From assembly GCA_003008705.1 (NCBI GenBank), contig PDUO01000006.1, positions 567,295 through 631,294 on the forward strand: DNA of 64,000 bases. Direction: 5' to 3'. This document shows positions 47,411-59,225 of this stretch, piece after piece. How positions within the stretch are numbered: the first letter of the stretch is position 1; each line of letters begins with the position of its first letter. The translations under genes were made by a program, and so were the position numbers. A model generated the notes under the pieces. It did no database searches, had not been told where the DNA came from, and was given only the letters and a program-made list of their open reading frames with translations. Source of the DNA: Pezicula radicicola. Its lineage: Eukaryota; Ascomycota; Leotiomycetes; Helotiales; Dermateaceae.

Positions 47411-49410
47411 TATCCCATAGCCCGCCAAAGCGCCAGAACTCGCTTAAGTAATATGGGTTTATTAGCCAATCAGATCGTATATATCACTGAATTCAGGTAG
47501 AAAATGGGCTTTCAACATCTATTATAGCTCCCTTTCTCTATGGTACCACTCAAAACAATCTCCATTCTGGTAAAGGGGGGCTTGGCATACCTTGCAACCA
47601 AATCTTGTAGCTTTTGGGCGTAGTTTTCCTCTTGAATTACCTGAAATCTCCCTTAAAACTGGAGTCTGTTTAGGTACCCTCCGAACACCCCTTTCCTTAC
47701 AAGTATAACAATCTCTCTTACTTCCAAAAGCCTCAATACAATGGAGCTGATTTAGCTCTATAAATGTAGGCCCAATTGGATATGATTTGCGTTTCCTAGG
47801 TTACTGAGCAGCCTTTGTAAATAGAGCTATATATAAGGCTATTCTAAAGTCCTTTTGAGAGGTAAATTTAAGGCTATTATCAACCTTTGAATGGAAGGAA
47901 AGAAGATAGGAGTTAACTAGTACTATATTGAATAAGAAGTACTATATAGTATGCCAACCTCCCTTCCTAATCTACCTATTACCAGTGTTATAGGATCTTA
48001 ATTGGTCTGCCCTATCCACATGGCCTATATTATGATTATATAGGTAGTCGAACTCTGGGTACTCCAATTCTTTTGTAGGCTGATCTCCAAAAGGAACTCT
48101 CGAAGTCTTTGTAGCTGATGAAGTTTCAGAAGGGTGCTTACGGACAGTTATAACTATTCCCTTTCCATTATCAATTGTAGACTGAAATAGGATAAGAGTA
48201 TTGTCTTTCCAGGCTATATAATTGACTTCATTGTCTTCAGAAGGTACTACCCAAAGGGTATTCCAGGGGATAGTATCTTTTCTTGTATCCTTCTTCTTCT
48301 TTTCAATAAAATCCTTCAAAATACCAGAGTCTCCTCGGTAAGTACCTGTTGCTCCAATATTATAATCTCTGAGTATATGTAGAAGCTTTGTATTTGTAAA
48401 AAGATTATCCAGGTATACGCAATAGGTAGACTGGGCCTCTGGGAGTTGTAAAATCAAGTGTAGTACTACTGTAGCTGTCTTATTCGTCTTAAGTTGTTTT
48501 GGAGGCTTTACCCCTTGTGGACCTCTTCTAGCTTTAGAACCCTTCTTATACCAGTACCAACAGAGTATATAACCTTCCTGGGCTATACACTATATCTTAT
48601 AACCTTCTGGTATTGGTTTCTTTGGTATAATAAGAGTGTCTTTCGATCTACCCTCGAATCGTGCCATAGCCTTATCTACTACAATATCCCGGCCTGGTGT
48701 CTATAGTTGTGTAGTAGTTGATATTATATGAGTATTTAGAGGTTCTACCTATAGTAAAAAAGAAGTTAGTAAGCTATTAATTAGAGCTATAAGTTGTATA
48801 TTACCATCCCAAAAATATCAGGTGTATTAGGCTCTGAAATATAGATCCGAGTACTTATATCTTCCTAACGACCTTTCCCCATAGTATTCTGAACTGTAGT
48901 ATACTGTGGTATTGCTTCTGAATGAGACCAATAGTCTGGGATCTTATTCTCAATATATAAACCTATATATATCCATATTCCAAGAAATATATATAACTCT
49001 TCTAAGGTTATTGGAATCCACTTCCGTGTACCCCTATTTCGAGGCTGGCTACTCTGCTCTCGGAGCTTATAGTTGTTTATGTTCTCAACTATCTTCTACA
49101 ACTGCTCAGTAGGGAAAAAGAGGCTCCAGATAGTGAATGTGTCTACTGGAGCAACATAAGGAGGGAGGTTGATTTTCTTGTCGAAATTCGGGTAATACAT
49201 AGGCTTAAATTCGGTTCCAATCTCTGTAGCTGGTGGTAGATTAGGGCGTAAGGTTCCTGGATCTGTAGAGTCTGGTTTTGTATCTTTTAAAGGTATATTG
49301 GTGGTTTTATTAAGAAAAGTATATGAAACTCATGGTGTTGTCAAGTTTTGATGGGGTTGAATCACGTGATGCAATTACAGGGGTTTGGCGCTTTGGCGGG
49401 CTATGGGATA
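47411..49410 (-). mobile_element. Degenerate piggyBac-type DNA transposon
   Basis: A 2.0-kb element bounded by 25-bp perfect terminal inverted repeats: 47411-47435 (begins TATCCCATAGCCCGCC) and the reverse complement at 49386-49410. Just inside the ends the arms continue to match with transition differences. The body is AT-rich and encodes, on the minus strand, a piggyBac-family transposase broken by stops (next entry). The four bases flanking CCC/GGG are not TTAA, the usual piggyBac target; either the site has mutated or the true ends differ. Inserted between TRP4 and the dehydrogenase gene, 98 bp from the latter's ATG. Confidence 0.85.
47550..49318 (-). pseudogene. piggyBac-family transposase (DDE_Tnp_1_7), inactivated
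   Basis: Reading frames on the minus strand recover an almost full transposase with in-frame TAG stops at about 49096-49098, 48865-48867 and 48590-48592, and another stop just after 47972, so it cannot be translated as one protein. Recognisable parts in order: an N-terminal segment with FDKKINLPPY and FTIWSLFFP; the ITLEELYIFLGIWIYIGL block; the RGRDIVVDKAMARF-like segment with the first catalytic-region Asp; YCVYLDNLFTNTKLLHILR with the second Asp; GATGTYRGDSG; NYIAWKDNT with the third Asp; and VDRADQLRSY. A Cys-rich C-terminal tail (CYTCKERGVRR, FGCKVCQAPP) resembles the usual zinc-binding end. Several stops could derive from TGG or CAG by C-to-T change, as RIP would cause. Confidence 0.85.
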
Positions 49411-49507
49411 TACCCCGCCCCCGCCATTTTCCCATTCTCCGGCTCAGAAGTTGCGACACATATTTCAACAAGCGCAACCAACTTCATAAGTCACCCTGAG
49501 GTCAAAC

Positions 49508-50953
49508 ATGTCAAAGCCACAGGTTCTCCTCCTCGGAGAAATTGACCAGTAAGTCAAATCCTATGGCATAGCAGACCAAACCAGGCCCTGTCGAAACAAC
49601 TACTACCTCCATCCACCCCACTTCACAGTCCTGACTCAAAATTATAGCGCACATAAAGAATGGTCCTCCCTCTCCTCAATTGCCGAAATAATCGAGCCCA
49701 AGTCTCGTTCCCGGACAGAGTTTATAGAGGAATGCAAGACTGGTGCCTTTGACAAAGTTGTGGCGGGTCTGTGTTCTTCCGGCACTTCTAATAAACCACA
49801 GAAAACGTCCAGAAGCAGCAATGCTGACATGAATCCTCCATATAGCTTACCGAACATTTGCAAGTGTCGCAATTACAGGACTTGTTGACGAGGAGTTGAT
49901 TGCAGTTCTGCCCAAGAGCTTGAAATATATTGCACACAATGGTGCTGGTGAGTGACCAGCGATATTTAATGTCAAACAATACTAACTGGGAAACTTTCCA
50001 GGTTATGATCAGGTTGACGTCCATGCCTGCACAGAGCGTAATATTCGGGTCTCCAACGTCCCTACAGCAGTGGATGATGCCACAGCAGACGTTAACATGT
50101 TCCTCATTCTCGGAGCCCTCCGAGGATTCAACACATGTACATGCCCCAAAATGTATTTGTCAAGCCTGTACACTGACTCTCAATGAAGCGATGATGGCTC
50201 TGAGAAATGGACACTGGAGAGGAAGCCCACCGCCCCCTCTTGGCCATGACCCACAAGGAAAAGTCCTCGGTATCTTGGGTATGGGTGGGATTGGCCGCAA
50301 CCTGGCTGTCAAGGCTGCAGCATTCGGAATGAAAATTCAATATTTTAATAGAAAACGCCTCTCTGAAGACTTAAGCGGCGGCGCCAAATATGTCAGTTTT
50401 GAGGAACTGCTAGCTACATCGGATATATTATCCCTCAATCTTCCTCTTAACGTGCGTATGAAACTGGACTCCTTTTGATTAGTGAAACACGAGGAACTAA
50501 TCCACAAATATAGAAACAAACACGCCATATAATCTCAACGAAGGAGTTCGAAATGATGAAGAAAGGCGTTGTCATCGTCAACACTGCCAGAGGAGCAGTC
50601 ATGAACGAAGACGCCCTTGTCAAGGCACTCGAAAAGGGCCAAGTCTGGTCTTGTGGTCTTGACGTATTCGAGGAAGAACCAAAGATACACCTGGGCTTGA
50701 TCGATAATCCTAATGTTATGCTGGTGCCACATATGGGCACTTGGACAGTCGAGACACAAGAAAAGATGGAGTTGTGGTATGACAATCCCTTTCCCATTAC
50801 CCTAGTAGACTTTACTACTCTCCCTTTCTCTCCACTACCTTTCTTTATACAACATTTAGCGCTAATTTTCTCTAAAGGAACATTGAAAATATCAAGAGCG
50901 CATTACAGAGTGGCAAACTGAAGTCACCAGTGCCTGAGCAGGAGAACATGTAA
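49508..50953 (+). CDS. D-isomer-specific 2-hydroxyacid dehydrogenase (glyoxylate/hydroxypyruvate reductase-like)
   Basis: NAD(P)H-dependent 2-hydroxyacid dehydrogenase. Seven exons (49508-49548, 49648-49766, 49846-49947, 50002-50136, 50189-50451, 50514-50776, 50878-50953) give 332 residues, normal for the family. The protein starts MSKPQVLLLGEIDHA. Landmarks: the substrate loop HNGAGYDQVD; the hinge VSNVPTAVDDATADVNMFLILGALR; the dinucleotide fold GILGMGGIGRNLA; and the catalytic triad Arg in NTARGAV, Glu in DVFEEEP and His in LVPHMGT. All three catalytic residues are intact. The best guess is glyoxylate or hydroxypyruvate reduction, but alpha-keto acid specificity cannot be read from sequence. 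Six introns make it the most split gene here. Its promoter abuts the piggyBac relic. Confidence 0.91.
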
Positions 50954-52589
50954 GGCCAGTGCTAGACATGCTATGTTGTACTCTTACCAGAATGCGAAGA
51001 GAAAGCATACTATTAAGATGGCGTAAGGTACTTCTCGAAGGGAGTCAGTGGTGTAGTTTTGGGATGATAGACGACGGGGATGGCAGTGGACACCTTGCTT
51101 TGTGTGGGAACTTTTAACAAGACCGTAGACCTATACACCGATCACTAGACTAAAAAGCTTGCTGTTTACCATATTTCGTGATATAAAGGAGCTAGTGGCT
51201 CGCTGCATTTTCTGTGGACAGCGTATGATGCAGGTCATTTTATGATAACGAGTATGATGACTGCAGCGGCCCTATTTGAAATAGAAACAAAGGAAACAAA
51301 TACATGCATCATCATACGCAACCTTGGGATTCTGCCTCTCAACCTAAGCAAGAGCAGAAGGAATAAGAAGAGAAGAAAATCTTAGAACACACGCTAAACA
51401 CATGTTAAGTAGTCACCCGCTATAAGCAGTGCAGGTCCTTTGACTCACTTTTTCTATATTGAAAGCTAGGATAATTGATTATTTTCCGGAGAAATGATAG
51501 CCATGATTTCTATACCCTAAGATGTCCCATGAAATATTGGCACTGCGAAGTAACAAGTCGCGTGTAAGGAAAGCCCTCACTTAATTTGGGTACTTCTTAT
51601 ATAAATTGAACTATGTTTAGTTTGATTCAGTTCCAGCTTCGGGAACGTATAGCATATCTAAGAGTCTAAAAAACAGTCACATACAAGTAGGAGCTTAAGG
51701 TCATTTACTTCAGCAACTCACTTGATCTGAGTAACTCACTTGATTTGGATAGCTCACTTGAGTTAAGTATTTGACCTGAAGCTTGAACCGTTGATTCAGA
51801 TACCGTTTAACAGAATCCACAACAGAAACCTATGCTCATTCTTATGATATAGCCTTGCCTAGGTAATCTCGTACACCGTCACACAAACGTATGGTATACA
51901 GCAAAGTCACCTCACTTGTCGAATCACATCACATAATGAGATGCAGAATATTTGGCATTTTGCACTTGTATTTGTGATCATTTCTTTCCACAAGTAATTT
52001 AGGTACCCTACAGTCTACGGAAAACCTCCCTATTCTCTGTGATGAAAAGGAAATTACACCGGTATTACCAATATTTCGATGAGAAATCAGTAGCGTACAA
52101 CTTGTTGTGCCATTGGGCTTGTTCGAGCAGAAAAGAGACTATTGCTACAGACCAAGAGGCTCGAGAGCTTGGGATGAGATAACTAGCCATGCAGTATGCG
52201 TATGCCTTACCAGGCAAAGCTAACAACTCTATTGAGGTTCTTACAAGTAGGCAGTAGAAGAGCCCACAAATGTGCCCAGCAGCGAGAAATGAGAAAAATG
52301 AGAGGTACAAAGGTACGCTGTGTTTCCCATCCTGTTGTTACATCGACAAATAATATGAGCGCGCTTGATTGAAAGACTTTCTTTTCCACCGTGAACGTTT
52401 TGATAGACTTTGTGCGTCCATCCAATTTCAAGATCTTCCATGCCGGCCAGTTAATAAAGACGAAAGTGAAATTCAGATAACCCCGCTCCTTTTTTCGACC
52501 GTTTTCGATGCCACGGAAACGAAAGATCGCAATGCAATGCTACGCCAGTAAAAAAATCATTGAGGTCTGTTGAAAAGACAGCATGTAGA
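50954..52589. other. Intergenic with CACTTGAT-type repeat cluster
   Basis: About 1.6 kb between the dehydrogenase and the Zn2Cys6 gene (convergent). It contains a repeat cluster at about 51712-51775 with units such as AACTCACTTGATTTGGAT, and a related single unit at about 51576. Short open frames look non-coding. No tRNA or transposase found. Confidence 0.5.
51712..51775. repeat. Degenerate CACTTGAT-unit cluster, copy 3
   Basis: Three consecutive units of about 19 bp: AACTCACTTGATCTGAGT, AACTCACTTGATTTGGAT and AGCTCACTTGAGTTAAGT, then a decayed unit. This is the cleanest copy. Confidence 0.75.
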
Positions 52590-54817
52590 TTAATGGTAGC
52601 TCCAGGTTTGTGCCGCCAGTTCACAGAGTCGTCGGATGACGTTTGTCGTACCTGCGCCTCTACTCTCATCCAATACAAACTTCTTTGCCACAAGGACTTT
52701 GCTGCGATTGTCTGATTCGTCAAGATGAAGAGGTGTCGTTTCCTGGGTATATTCAGACACACGGTGACCAATCGCTCTAACGACCGCAATCGAGTAAAGG
52801 ACATCTCGGTTCTCTCGACCATCTAGAAGGTTTCGTAGAAGTCCTAGAGTGTCATCGATTTCCTTAGCGGTGGTCGAGTCTTCGTATTTAATAGCGACGA
52901 AGTTTCCTAGAGTATGCCAGAATTCGAATTCCCTGAATCTATGAGGATCGGTGGCACCTTGAACAGGCTTGGCAAGTTGATTGCCCTCTGTAACTTGGCC
53001 AGTCAACATAGCCTCAAAGATATCAAGACGACGACCAGCCTCCGCTGCGTCATCAATAGCTGGAACAGGTGGCTTGGCCTCTCCCTCTTCGGTCTTGAAC
53101 TCTGTAGGCTCGCGAACCATGCCAACAAGGTCCCAAACGACCCAAGATTCATGACCAGCGGACTGTTTAGCATGTTCAGGGGAAGTGATAACAGCCTTGT
53201 GGAAGGTATCGAGCATGACTGAAAAGTCCGCAAGAACAGATTTAGACATAAGTAATTGGTTGATGCCTTTGGTGGAGTACCACTTCGTCTCGAGGAAACT
53301 CTCTGCACCGGGAGCATAGAGGCTTAGAAACAACTGCTTAGCTTCGTCGAGAAGTGCTGGGTTCTGCGTAATATCCCTGACATTGGTGAGGGATGGGCGA
53401 GGGCAGCCACTGGCAAGGAGTTCATCAACAGACTTCTTTTCTGTAATAGTCGTGTAAGCCATTTCCTCTCCGGTAGATGCTACTGAAGGGGGTAAGGAAG
53501 ACGCGCCACCTCTGAGGTAGGGTACATCTGATGTGACAGACGAGTGTGCACTTGTCATCCCGCCTGCGAGACTCTCATGAAAGGTCGGCTTACCAGTGCG
53601 TTCGTGAGGGAAAATTTTATCAAAAGCGCCGGCAGGAGTAGGTGGTACGACACGATTGAGGTTGGGATCAATGGTGAGATTTGGGTCGAGAAGATCAATT
53701 TGTTGAGCTGATGAACCTGGGGAGCTGACACCAGCAGAAAGAGCTGGATCATAGGCCATGTTTTGCTGGGAGATGTTACCGTGACCACTAGGATCTGGGT
53801 AGCCCGACATTTGTTGCAGATTTCCGTACACAGGAGCAGATATACCTTGCTGGTGTGGAGCTGAACTTGGTGCAGGTTGTATAGCAGCTGGACCGGGATT
53901 GTTCTTAAAGATGGGATCGTAGCCTAGACAGTCCCGCTTCGACTTTTGGCAATTACGACAGGCTGGGTGGGCTTCGTCACACTGTTGAAGGGTTAGCAAT
54001 CGTGTTTGCGCGGGCTTAAAGAAGTCGAACGAAGATGGAGTCCCAAGCGACAACTAAGCGCAAGCAGGCTACCCTTCGAGGAAAGACTCATGTGCCTTCG
54101 CGTGTTTAGGTAGATTCGCTTGAATAGACGAGATAGAATCCATCGCGAAAATCCTCGAACCTCGCAACATCCACAAACACTGCGACCCAAATCACCGAAT
54201 TGAAAAACTACTGTACGAACCTTTATTCTGCGCTTTCTGCACGTCAAACAACCTGTTTTGGTTCTTCGCTTGATTTCCTGTACGAAGAAGCATTGTCAGC
54301 ATGCTACAAGGAATGCCGAGGCGTCGCAATGCCATACCTTCTTGTGTCTACCACCACTCATAACGCGGGAGTCGGTCACAGGTAGTGCGTATCGCATGCC
54401 CTGGCCGTTGGGGTCCGATGTTACATTTGCATATTGGTGCGATGGATGGGGGAGAGTCTGCCCTTGGTTATGATAGTATGGTCCACCCATCTGCGCGACA
54501 GGCGGAGGCAATGGCGAGCCCATATGGTGTTGAGACTGCTGTTGTTGAAGAGGATCCAATGAGCGCATGCTTGGGAGAGACATGGAGCCATTGCTTCCGG
54601 TAGGACTCGCACGGTATGGTTCATTCTGCTGGTTCGGAGGAGGGTAGTTGTATTGAGCGTTCGACATCGAGGGCGATGGATATGAGGGACTGGCATAGCC
54701 AACACTCTGGCGCGACTGTCCTCCTTGCTGCTGCGCGTTCGACATTGATGGCGATGGCGGCGCAGAGCCGTTATGTAGATGGTTCAGATGGGGTGAGTGG
54801 TTTTGCTGTTGGGCCAT
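52590..54817 (-). CDS. Zn2Cys6 (C6) fungal transcription factor
   Basis: Sequence-specific regulator of the fungal binuclear-zinc class. Three exons (54817-54338, 54277-54221, 53981-52590) give 642 residues from the ATG at 54817 (MAQQQNHSPHLN). The N-terminal 160 residues are Gln/Ser/Pro/Asn-rich. The zinc cluster is split by a 239-bp intron: KTGCLTCRKRRIK then CDEAHPACRNCQKSKRDCLGY, with exact C-x2-C-x6-C-x6-C-x2-C-x6-C spacing. A low-complexity linker follows, then a helical regulatory region (LTNVRDITQNPALLDEAKQLFLSLYAPG) typical of the fungal-specific domain, ending RLCELAAQTWSYH. The cluster resembles moc3-type regulators, but I would not name an ortholog or target genes. An upstream ATG (54922) in the same frame gives a 35-residue extension. 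Confidence 0.88.
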
Positions 54818-56915
54818 GGTGTCCGGAATGACGGGGCGTAGTAATATTTGCTGCTTACTCGGACGGCTGGGCGCACCGGCGACAACAAAACAAAAAGGAT
54901 CGAAGGCGTCAAGTATGTGCACGACACACGAGCAATAGATGATGGACAGTCAACTCTTCTTTGATGGGGTCGCTTGAGATGTCAGTAGCGAGTACACCAA
55001 AAGGCGCTTCTGCTGATGTGGTAGGGAGAAGTCCAGGAAGGGGCGATCGGGAAAAGCCTTTCAGGTTGGGGGCCTAAGGCCCCTAAGGCTTGAACGAAAA
55101 GGACGCTAAGCTGAACTAAGTGAAATCTAAAACAAGACCGATCCATCTGAATAAAGAGTATAATAATTCACAACAAAACTCGCGGTCGCTGTCCTCGAAT
55201 GCTGCACTGATGTTACTACGCTTCAAGCCAGCCCAGTAAGCGATTTCTAGAAAGATTATTAGGCTTCGCTCTCCCGAATCTACGCGACAGCGCTTGAAAC
55301 CGCTCCACGCGAGAATGCCCCCCCGTAAGTTCCTTCGGCCTCTGCCTCTGCCTCTGCCTCTGCCTCTGCCTGTGTGCATCCCCTCGAGAGGAAGGTATCC
55401 GGTAGTAGGGTTGTAGGGTAGTGCAGACGCTGCCACACGCTGCCACACAGGACAGAGCATCCTCCTCATGATCGACCGAAGTGCCGGCAGCTGCTGCGTT
55501 GTACAAGCCTGAGAACATGGCGCAATATACTCGCCGTCACCGTTGAGTTGCGACCAGCATGAAGGCTCGTCAGCGCTCTTGGGCAGGCTACTTGCAGCAC
55601 ATCTCATGAGGACCACGATAGGACACCAGGAGCCCGCCGCCCAGCCATTCATTTTTTGTAGTGAGACTGAGCCTCCAAAATAGATTCGAATGCAACTACC
55701 TCCGTACGGAGTATGACCTCGTATGGCTAATACAAAAGAACCTTCCTCTTGATTGGACCGTCTCATCTCCCTCATGATCCATCTGACATGACAAACAGGT
55801 TTGCATAATCGTGATAGGCATAGTTCCTGTTCTTCGCGTTCGTTTTGGGAGGAGGAACAAACTCTTAGCCTGCTGGCAGTACCGTAGTGTTTCAACGTTT
55901 GGCCTGCATTCGGTCTCTCAGGCCTCTCCTGCAAAACACATGAGGATCACCGCTGCTGCCGACTGCCGTCCATGAGTCGCATCTTGCCGTAACTCACTCC
56001 TTCCATTATGCAACTTAAGTTTTCTAGAATAATAATGAACTTTACCTAAACTTAACTGCACAATGCGAGGGGTTCTCGGAGGCTGGTGACCTGCGAATAA
56101 TGCATTGTGGGCTGGTTTCGAGCACGAGCTGCCTCAGGGGGCATGCATCGTGAACCAAAACCCCGGGTCCCCCAAAGGATTCATTAGAGCGGTCAGCAAT
56201 TTTGTGTTGAGGATGTTGGAAAAGAAATTTAAGGATTTTCAAGTCTCATTTCTGATGGGGAGAGACCAAAAATTGCACCTCACCGTTGTGGTATGTCTGA
56301 GAATCAACCCAATTCTGGCAAGTTTATGGCAATTTGGACGTTTGATGCCCCCATGTCACATTACTGATGCTGTGTGAGACTTCCACGAGATGTTCATGTC
56401 GTGACTTGCTCATGATTCAGGGGTTGAGGCTAATTCTGAGGAAGTTATGGCCTTCTACATCACAATACTGACCTGCCTTTCTTGGTCGTACAAACGCCTT
56501 ACCTACCGGAACACAATATCAAGATAAGTCTATTTGAAGCATTTCTTGCACGAGGTCAAACATGCAAAGATGCACTCACTTACGTGCCGGGGAACTTTGC
56601 AGACTTACACAACACGAGTGTTTTGTACTCAGAGCATTGACGTACCACCACATCGATAACGACCAATTTAAAGACAATCTGGTCGCCAACCTCTTAAACT
56701 TGCAGATCAAAGAAGTGTCCGCCTTCTATCATTCAGACAAACGCCTGTATGCTCCCGTCACGTTTTGCAAGTCCAGGCGAAATCGTTCCTTTACATGATT
56801 TTGGCCTGTGAACATGAGTCTCCTCAATGCTCCGAGACCTCACATAGCCGGCGTCCTCGGCCCGTTTCCCAACGGCAACAATTATTATGATTATGAGGCG
56901 TTTTTGGCTTGCTTT
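54818..56915. other. Long intergenic region with hexanucleotide microsatellite
   Basis: About 2.1 kb upstream of the Zn2Cys6 gene and downstream of CWF19. It carries a (CCTCTG)5 run at 55339-55368 and the palindrome CTCCGTACGGAG at 55700. A minus-strand open frame of 272 codons (55116-55934) spans the microsatellite, but its Cys/Ser/Arg-rich translation lacks any family signature; I treat it as non-coding or part of a long leader. Confidence 0.5.
55339..55368. repeat. (CCTCTG)5 microsatellite
   Basis: Five perfect hexanucleotide units followed by a degenerate sixth. Intergenic; on the minus strand it reads Gly-Arg repeats inside a doubtful open frame. Confidence 0.9.
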
Positions 56916-59021
56916 CTATCCATCTGTGAGAACTCTTGTCCAATCGAACTTCCTCCAGCGCTTCTTGAAGCCTTCCAGCCGCTTGTCACCAGCGCGAGAC
57001 CACCGGCCCTGTCGCTTGATCACATCAGGCTCAATATCCAGCATTCCCCCAATAATCTCTCGAGCGAATAGATCCCCTTTGGGCCACCGGTTTGAATCTT
57101 CCACAATGTGTCCCAAACCACCATCAATTTCAAACCAAGCATGGAAGTAAGGCATTTCCTTTGCGATTGTTCGACGGAAGGCAGATTTACCTAGTCCTTC
57201 CCTTGCTCTTGCGGCCGTGTCGATTAGCTTCTTATGCTGTGTCCACTCCTCATCCGAGGAAAGAATTGCTTCTTTAAAGAAAGCAGGCGCGGTTTCTCCT
57301 AGACTGTAGGGCAAAGGCACAGCTTGCATAGCAGCATGCATTTTTCTATGTGGTGCTGCGGCGTTCTCGTAGAATACCACATCACGTCCCTGGTCATGGT
57401 ACATCCGCGTCAAGCACTTCATGAAATTCCTGATCTCCTCCCACTCGTCATCGTCGCACTCTAACAGGTTCGTTCTATGTTGGATTGGCACAATAACTGC
57501 GCCGCCTTCACTAAGCTCTGGTTCTGTTGGTAAGGTTAAGAATACTCTTGTTGCGAGTGATATGATGGGGGCTACAGGAGGCTCATTTTTATCTTCGTGA
57601 TGACACTAAGATTGTGGGAGTTAGTACATCCTTGAGACTATATAGTTTTCTGACTGAAAGATAGGATATTAACAGATTTTGCGAAAACATACCAATTGGC
57701 AATTATCAAGAATCCTGTTCATCTTTTGGAATTCGCTGACTGCGGTATTTTTCAAGTTGATCTCGGACTTCTGCACACGCTTGGCAAGTTTGCTGGCGTT
57801 GTCGTCCATGTAATCCAGATCGGTATCAAATTTCCCATCCTTAGCAATGCGCTCAGCAGCTCGCATACCCTCGCCACCTGCTTGGCCCTTTGTTCGTCGT
57901 TCTTCACGAACCATATCCTCGATACTCATATCCTCATTCTCTTCGACCAAGCCTCTTTCTCGGCCTCGCTTATTGTCAATAGCCTTTGCTTCAGCACGGG
58001 TGCCCGCGAGCATTCGATTGTCCATCATACCAAGTACTACCACACTTGGCTGCGATGATGGCACAAAGCTCGCCGCCGCCTTGTCGTACTCTTGTTCGAG
58101 CTTGGCTACATCGGGAGAACCCATAAGCTTGGCCTTCATCAGCTTCGCTTTTAGTCGATTAAGTGCTGTTTGGTCCATTAGCGTAGCAGATGTTGGCTTC
58201 TCTTCCATTATTATGCCTTGTGGAGGAAGTGGTGCAGCCTTCTCCTCGTGAACGTGAGCATGACTTTTTCTAATCCCCAAATCCAACTTTCTCTCTTGAT
58301 ATAGTTCCCCAGTTGGTTTTTCCTTTCCAACATAACCCTGCCCATAGGTCTTCCGACGATCCATCTCTATCTCCTCCTCCCGTGCATCGTCAAACTCTTG
58401 TAAACTGCCAAAACGCTCGACAGCAACTTCATCGACAGGCCTCCTGCTTTGTTCCGCTTGAGTGTAAACTGCCTTCAATTTCGTCATCCGCCATTGTGAT
58501 CCTGAATCACCAAAAGTATAGGAAACATCATGATCCCCATCTCCATCTGTGATGTCTTCAAGCTTCTTTCCATCCGCAAGGTCTTGTAGATGGTGATTAA
58601 GCTCATTCTTGTGAATCTTTAAGTCGTAGTCGGGTCGCTTTGGAGAAGCTGGTTTCTCTTTCTTAACACCTTTCTGGGTATAATCAATGTCCAAAGCCGA
58701 GGGCTCAGTCATCCAAGAATCGCGAGTAACAGTTACGGACGGAGTCATGGCCTTCTCATCATTAGGAATTGTTAAGTCTTCTTTTGATTTCGATCGTTTG
58801 TGACTTCGCCTGCGAGCATCCTCGGCATCGACTCTCGAGTTCCTTGGTCGTTTGTCTCTATGGCCATCGCGCTGATCATCTCCATCGTCCTCCCGAGTTC
58901 TGTGATGCCTGTGCCGGTGTCTGTGACGACGGTCTTTATCATCCCCATTCCTTCTTTCGCCCTTCTCCCTAGCAGCCTTCTCCGCCGCTAAAGTTTTTTC
59001 GAATTCATCCAACCCATCCAT
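56916..59021 (-). CDS. Spliceosome-associated CWF19-like protein (CwfJ)
   Basis: Two exons (59021-57693 and 57605-56916) separated by an 87-bp intron give 672 residues. The N-terminal third is charged and disordered, starting MDGLDEFEKTLAAEKAAREKG with a His/Arg run (RHRHRHRHHRTRED) and KRSKSKED. The CwfJ C-terminal domain 1 spans the splice: KMNRILDNCQLCHHEDKNEPPVAPIISLATRVFLTLP and GGAVIVPIQHRTNLLECDDDEWEEIRNFMKCL; the HIT-like QHRTN motif is visible. Domain 2 follows with MPYFHAWFEIDGGLGHIVED and WPKGDLFAREIIGGML. In fission yeast Cwf19 is part of the late (intron-lariat) spliceosome. Reading the first exon without splicing gives a false end, CFRKIC. Divergent from GPN1 across 204 bp. Confidence 0.94.
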
Positions 59022-59225
59022 ATTTTAGATTCATGCCTGTCGGAGGGTTACAGCACTGAAAAGCATCGAACGCGGTTGCGTGACTGAACAGAAGATGGTC
59101 TGTGATTGAAGCGAGCCAAAACCTTGCCAAAAACTTCAGCCTTGTCTTGCCCCTCCATCAACCCAAAAAATCATCTCTTCTCCCACAACACCGACACCCC
59201 GTACTTTTACGAACATCATTGCAAG

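Noticed and set aside
55116..55934. 272-codon minus-strand open frame as a gene
   Set aside because: The translation is Cys/Ser/Arg-rich without domain features, contains a Gly-Arg run produced by the CCTCTG microsatellite, and has no ortholog-like block; kept only as a low-interest finding.
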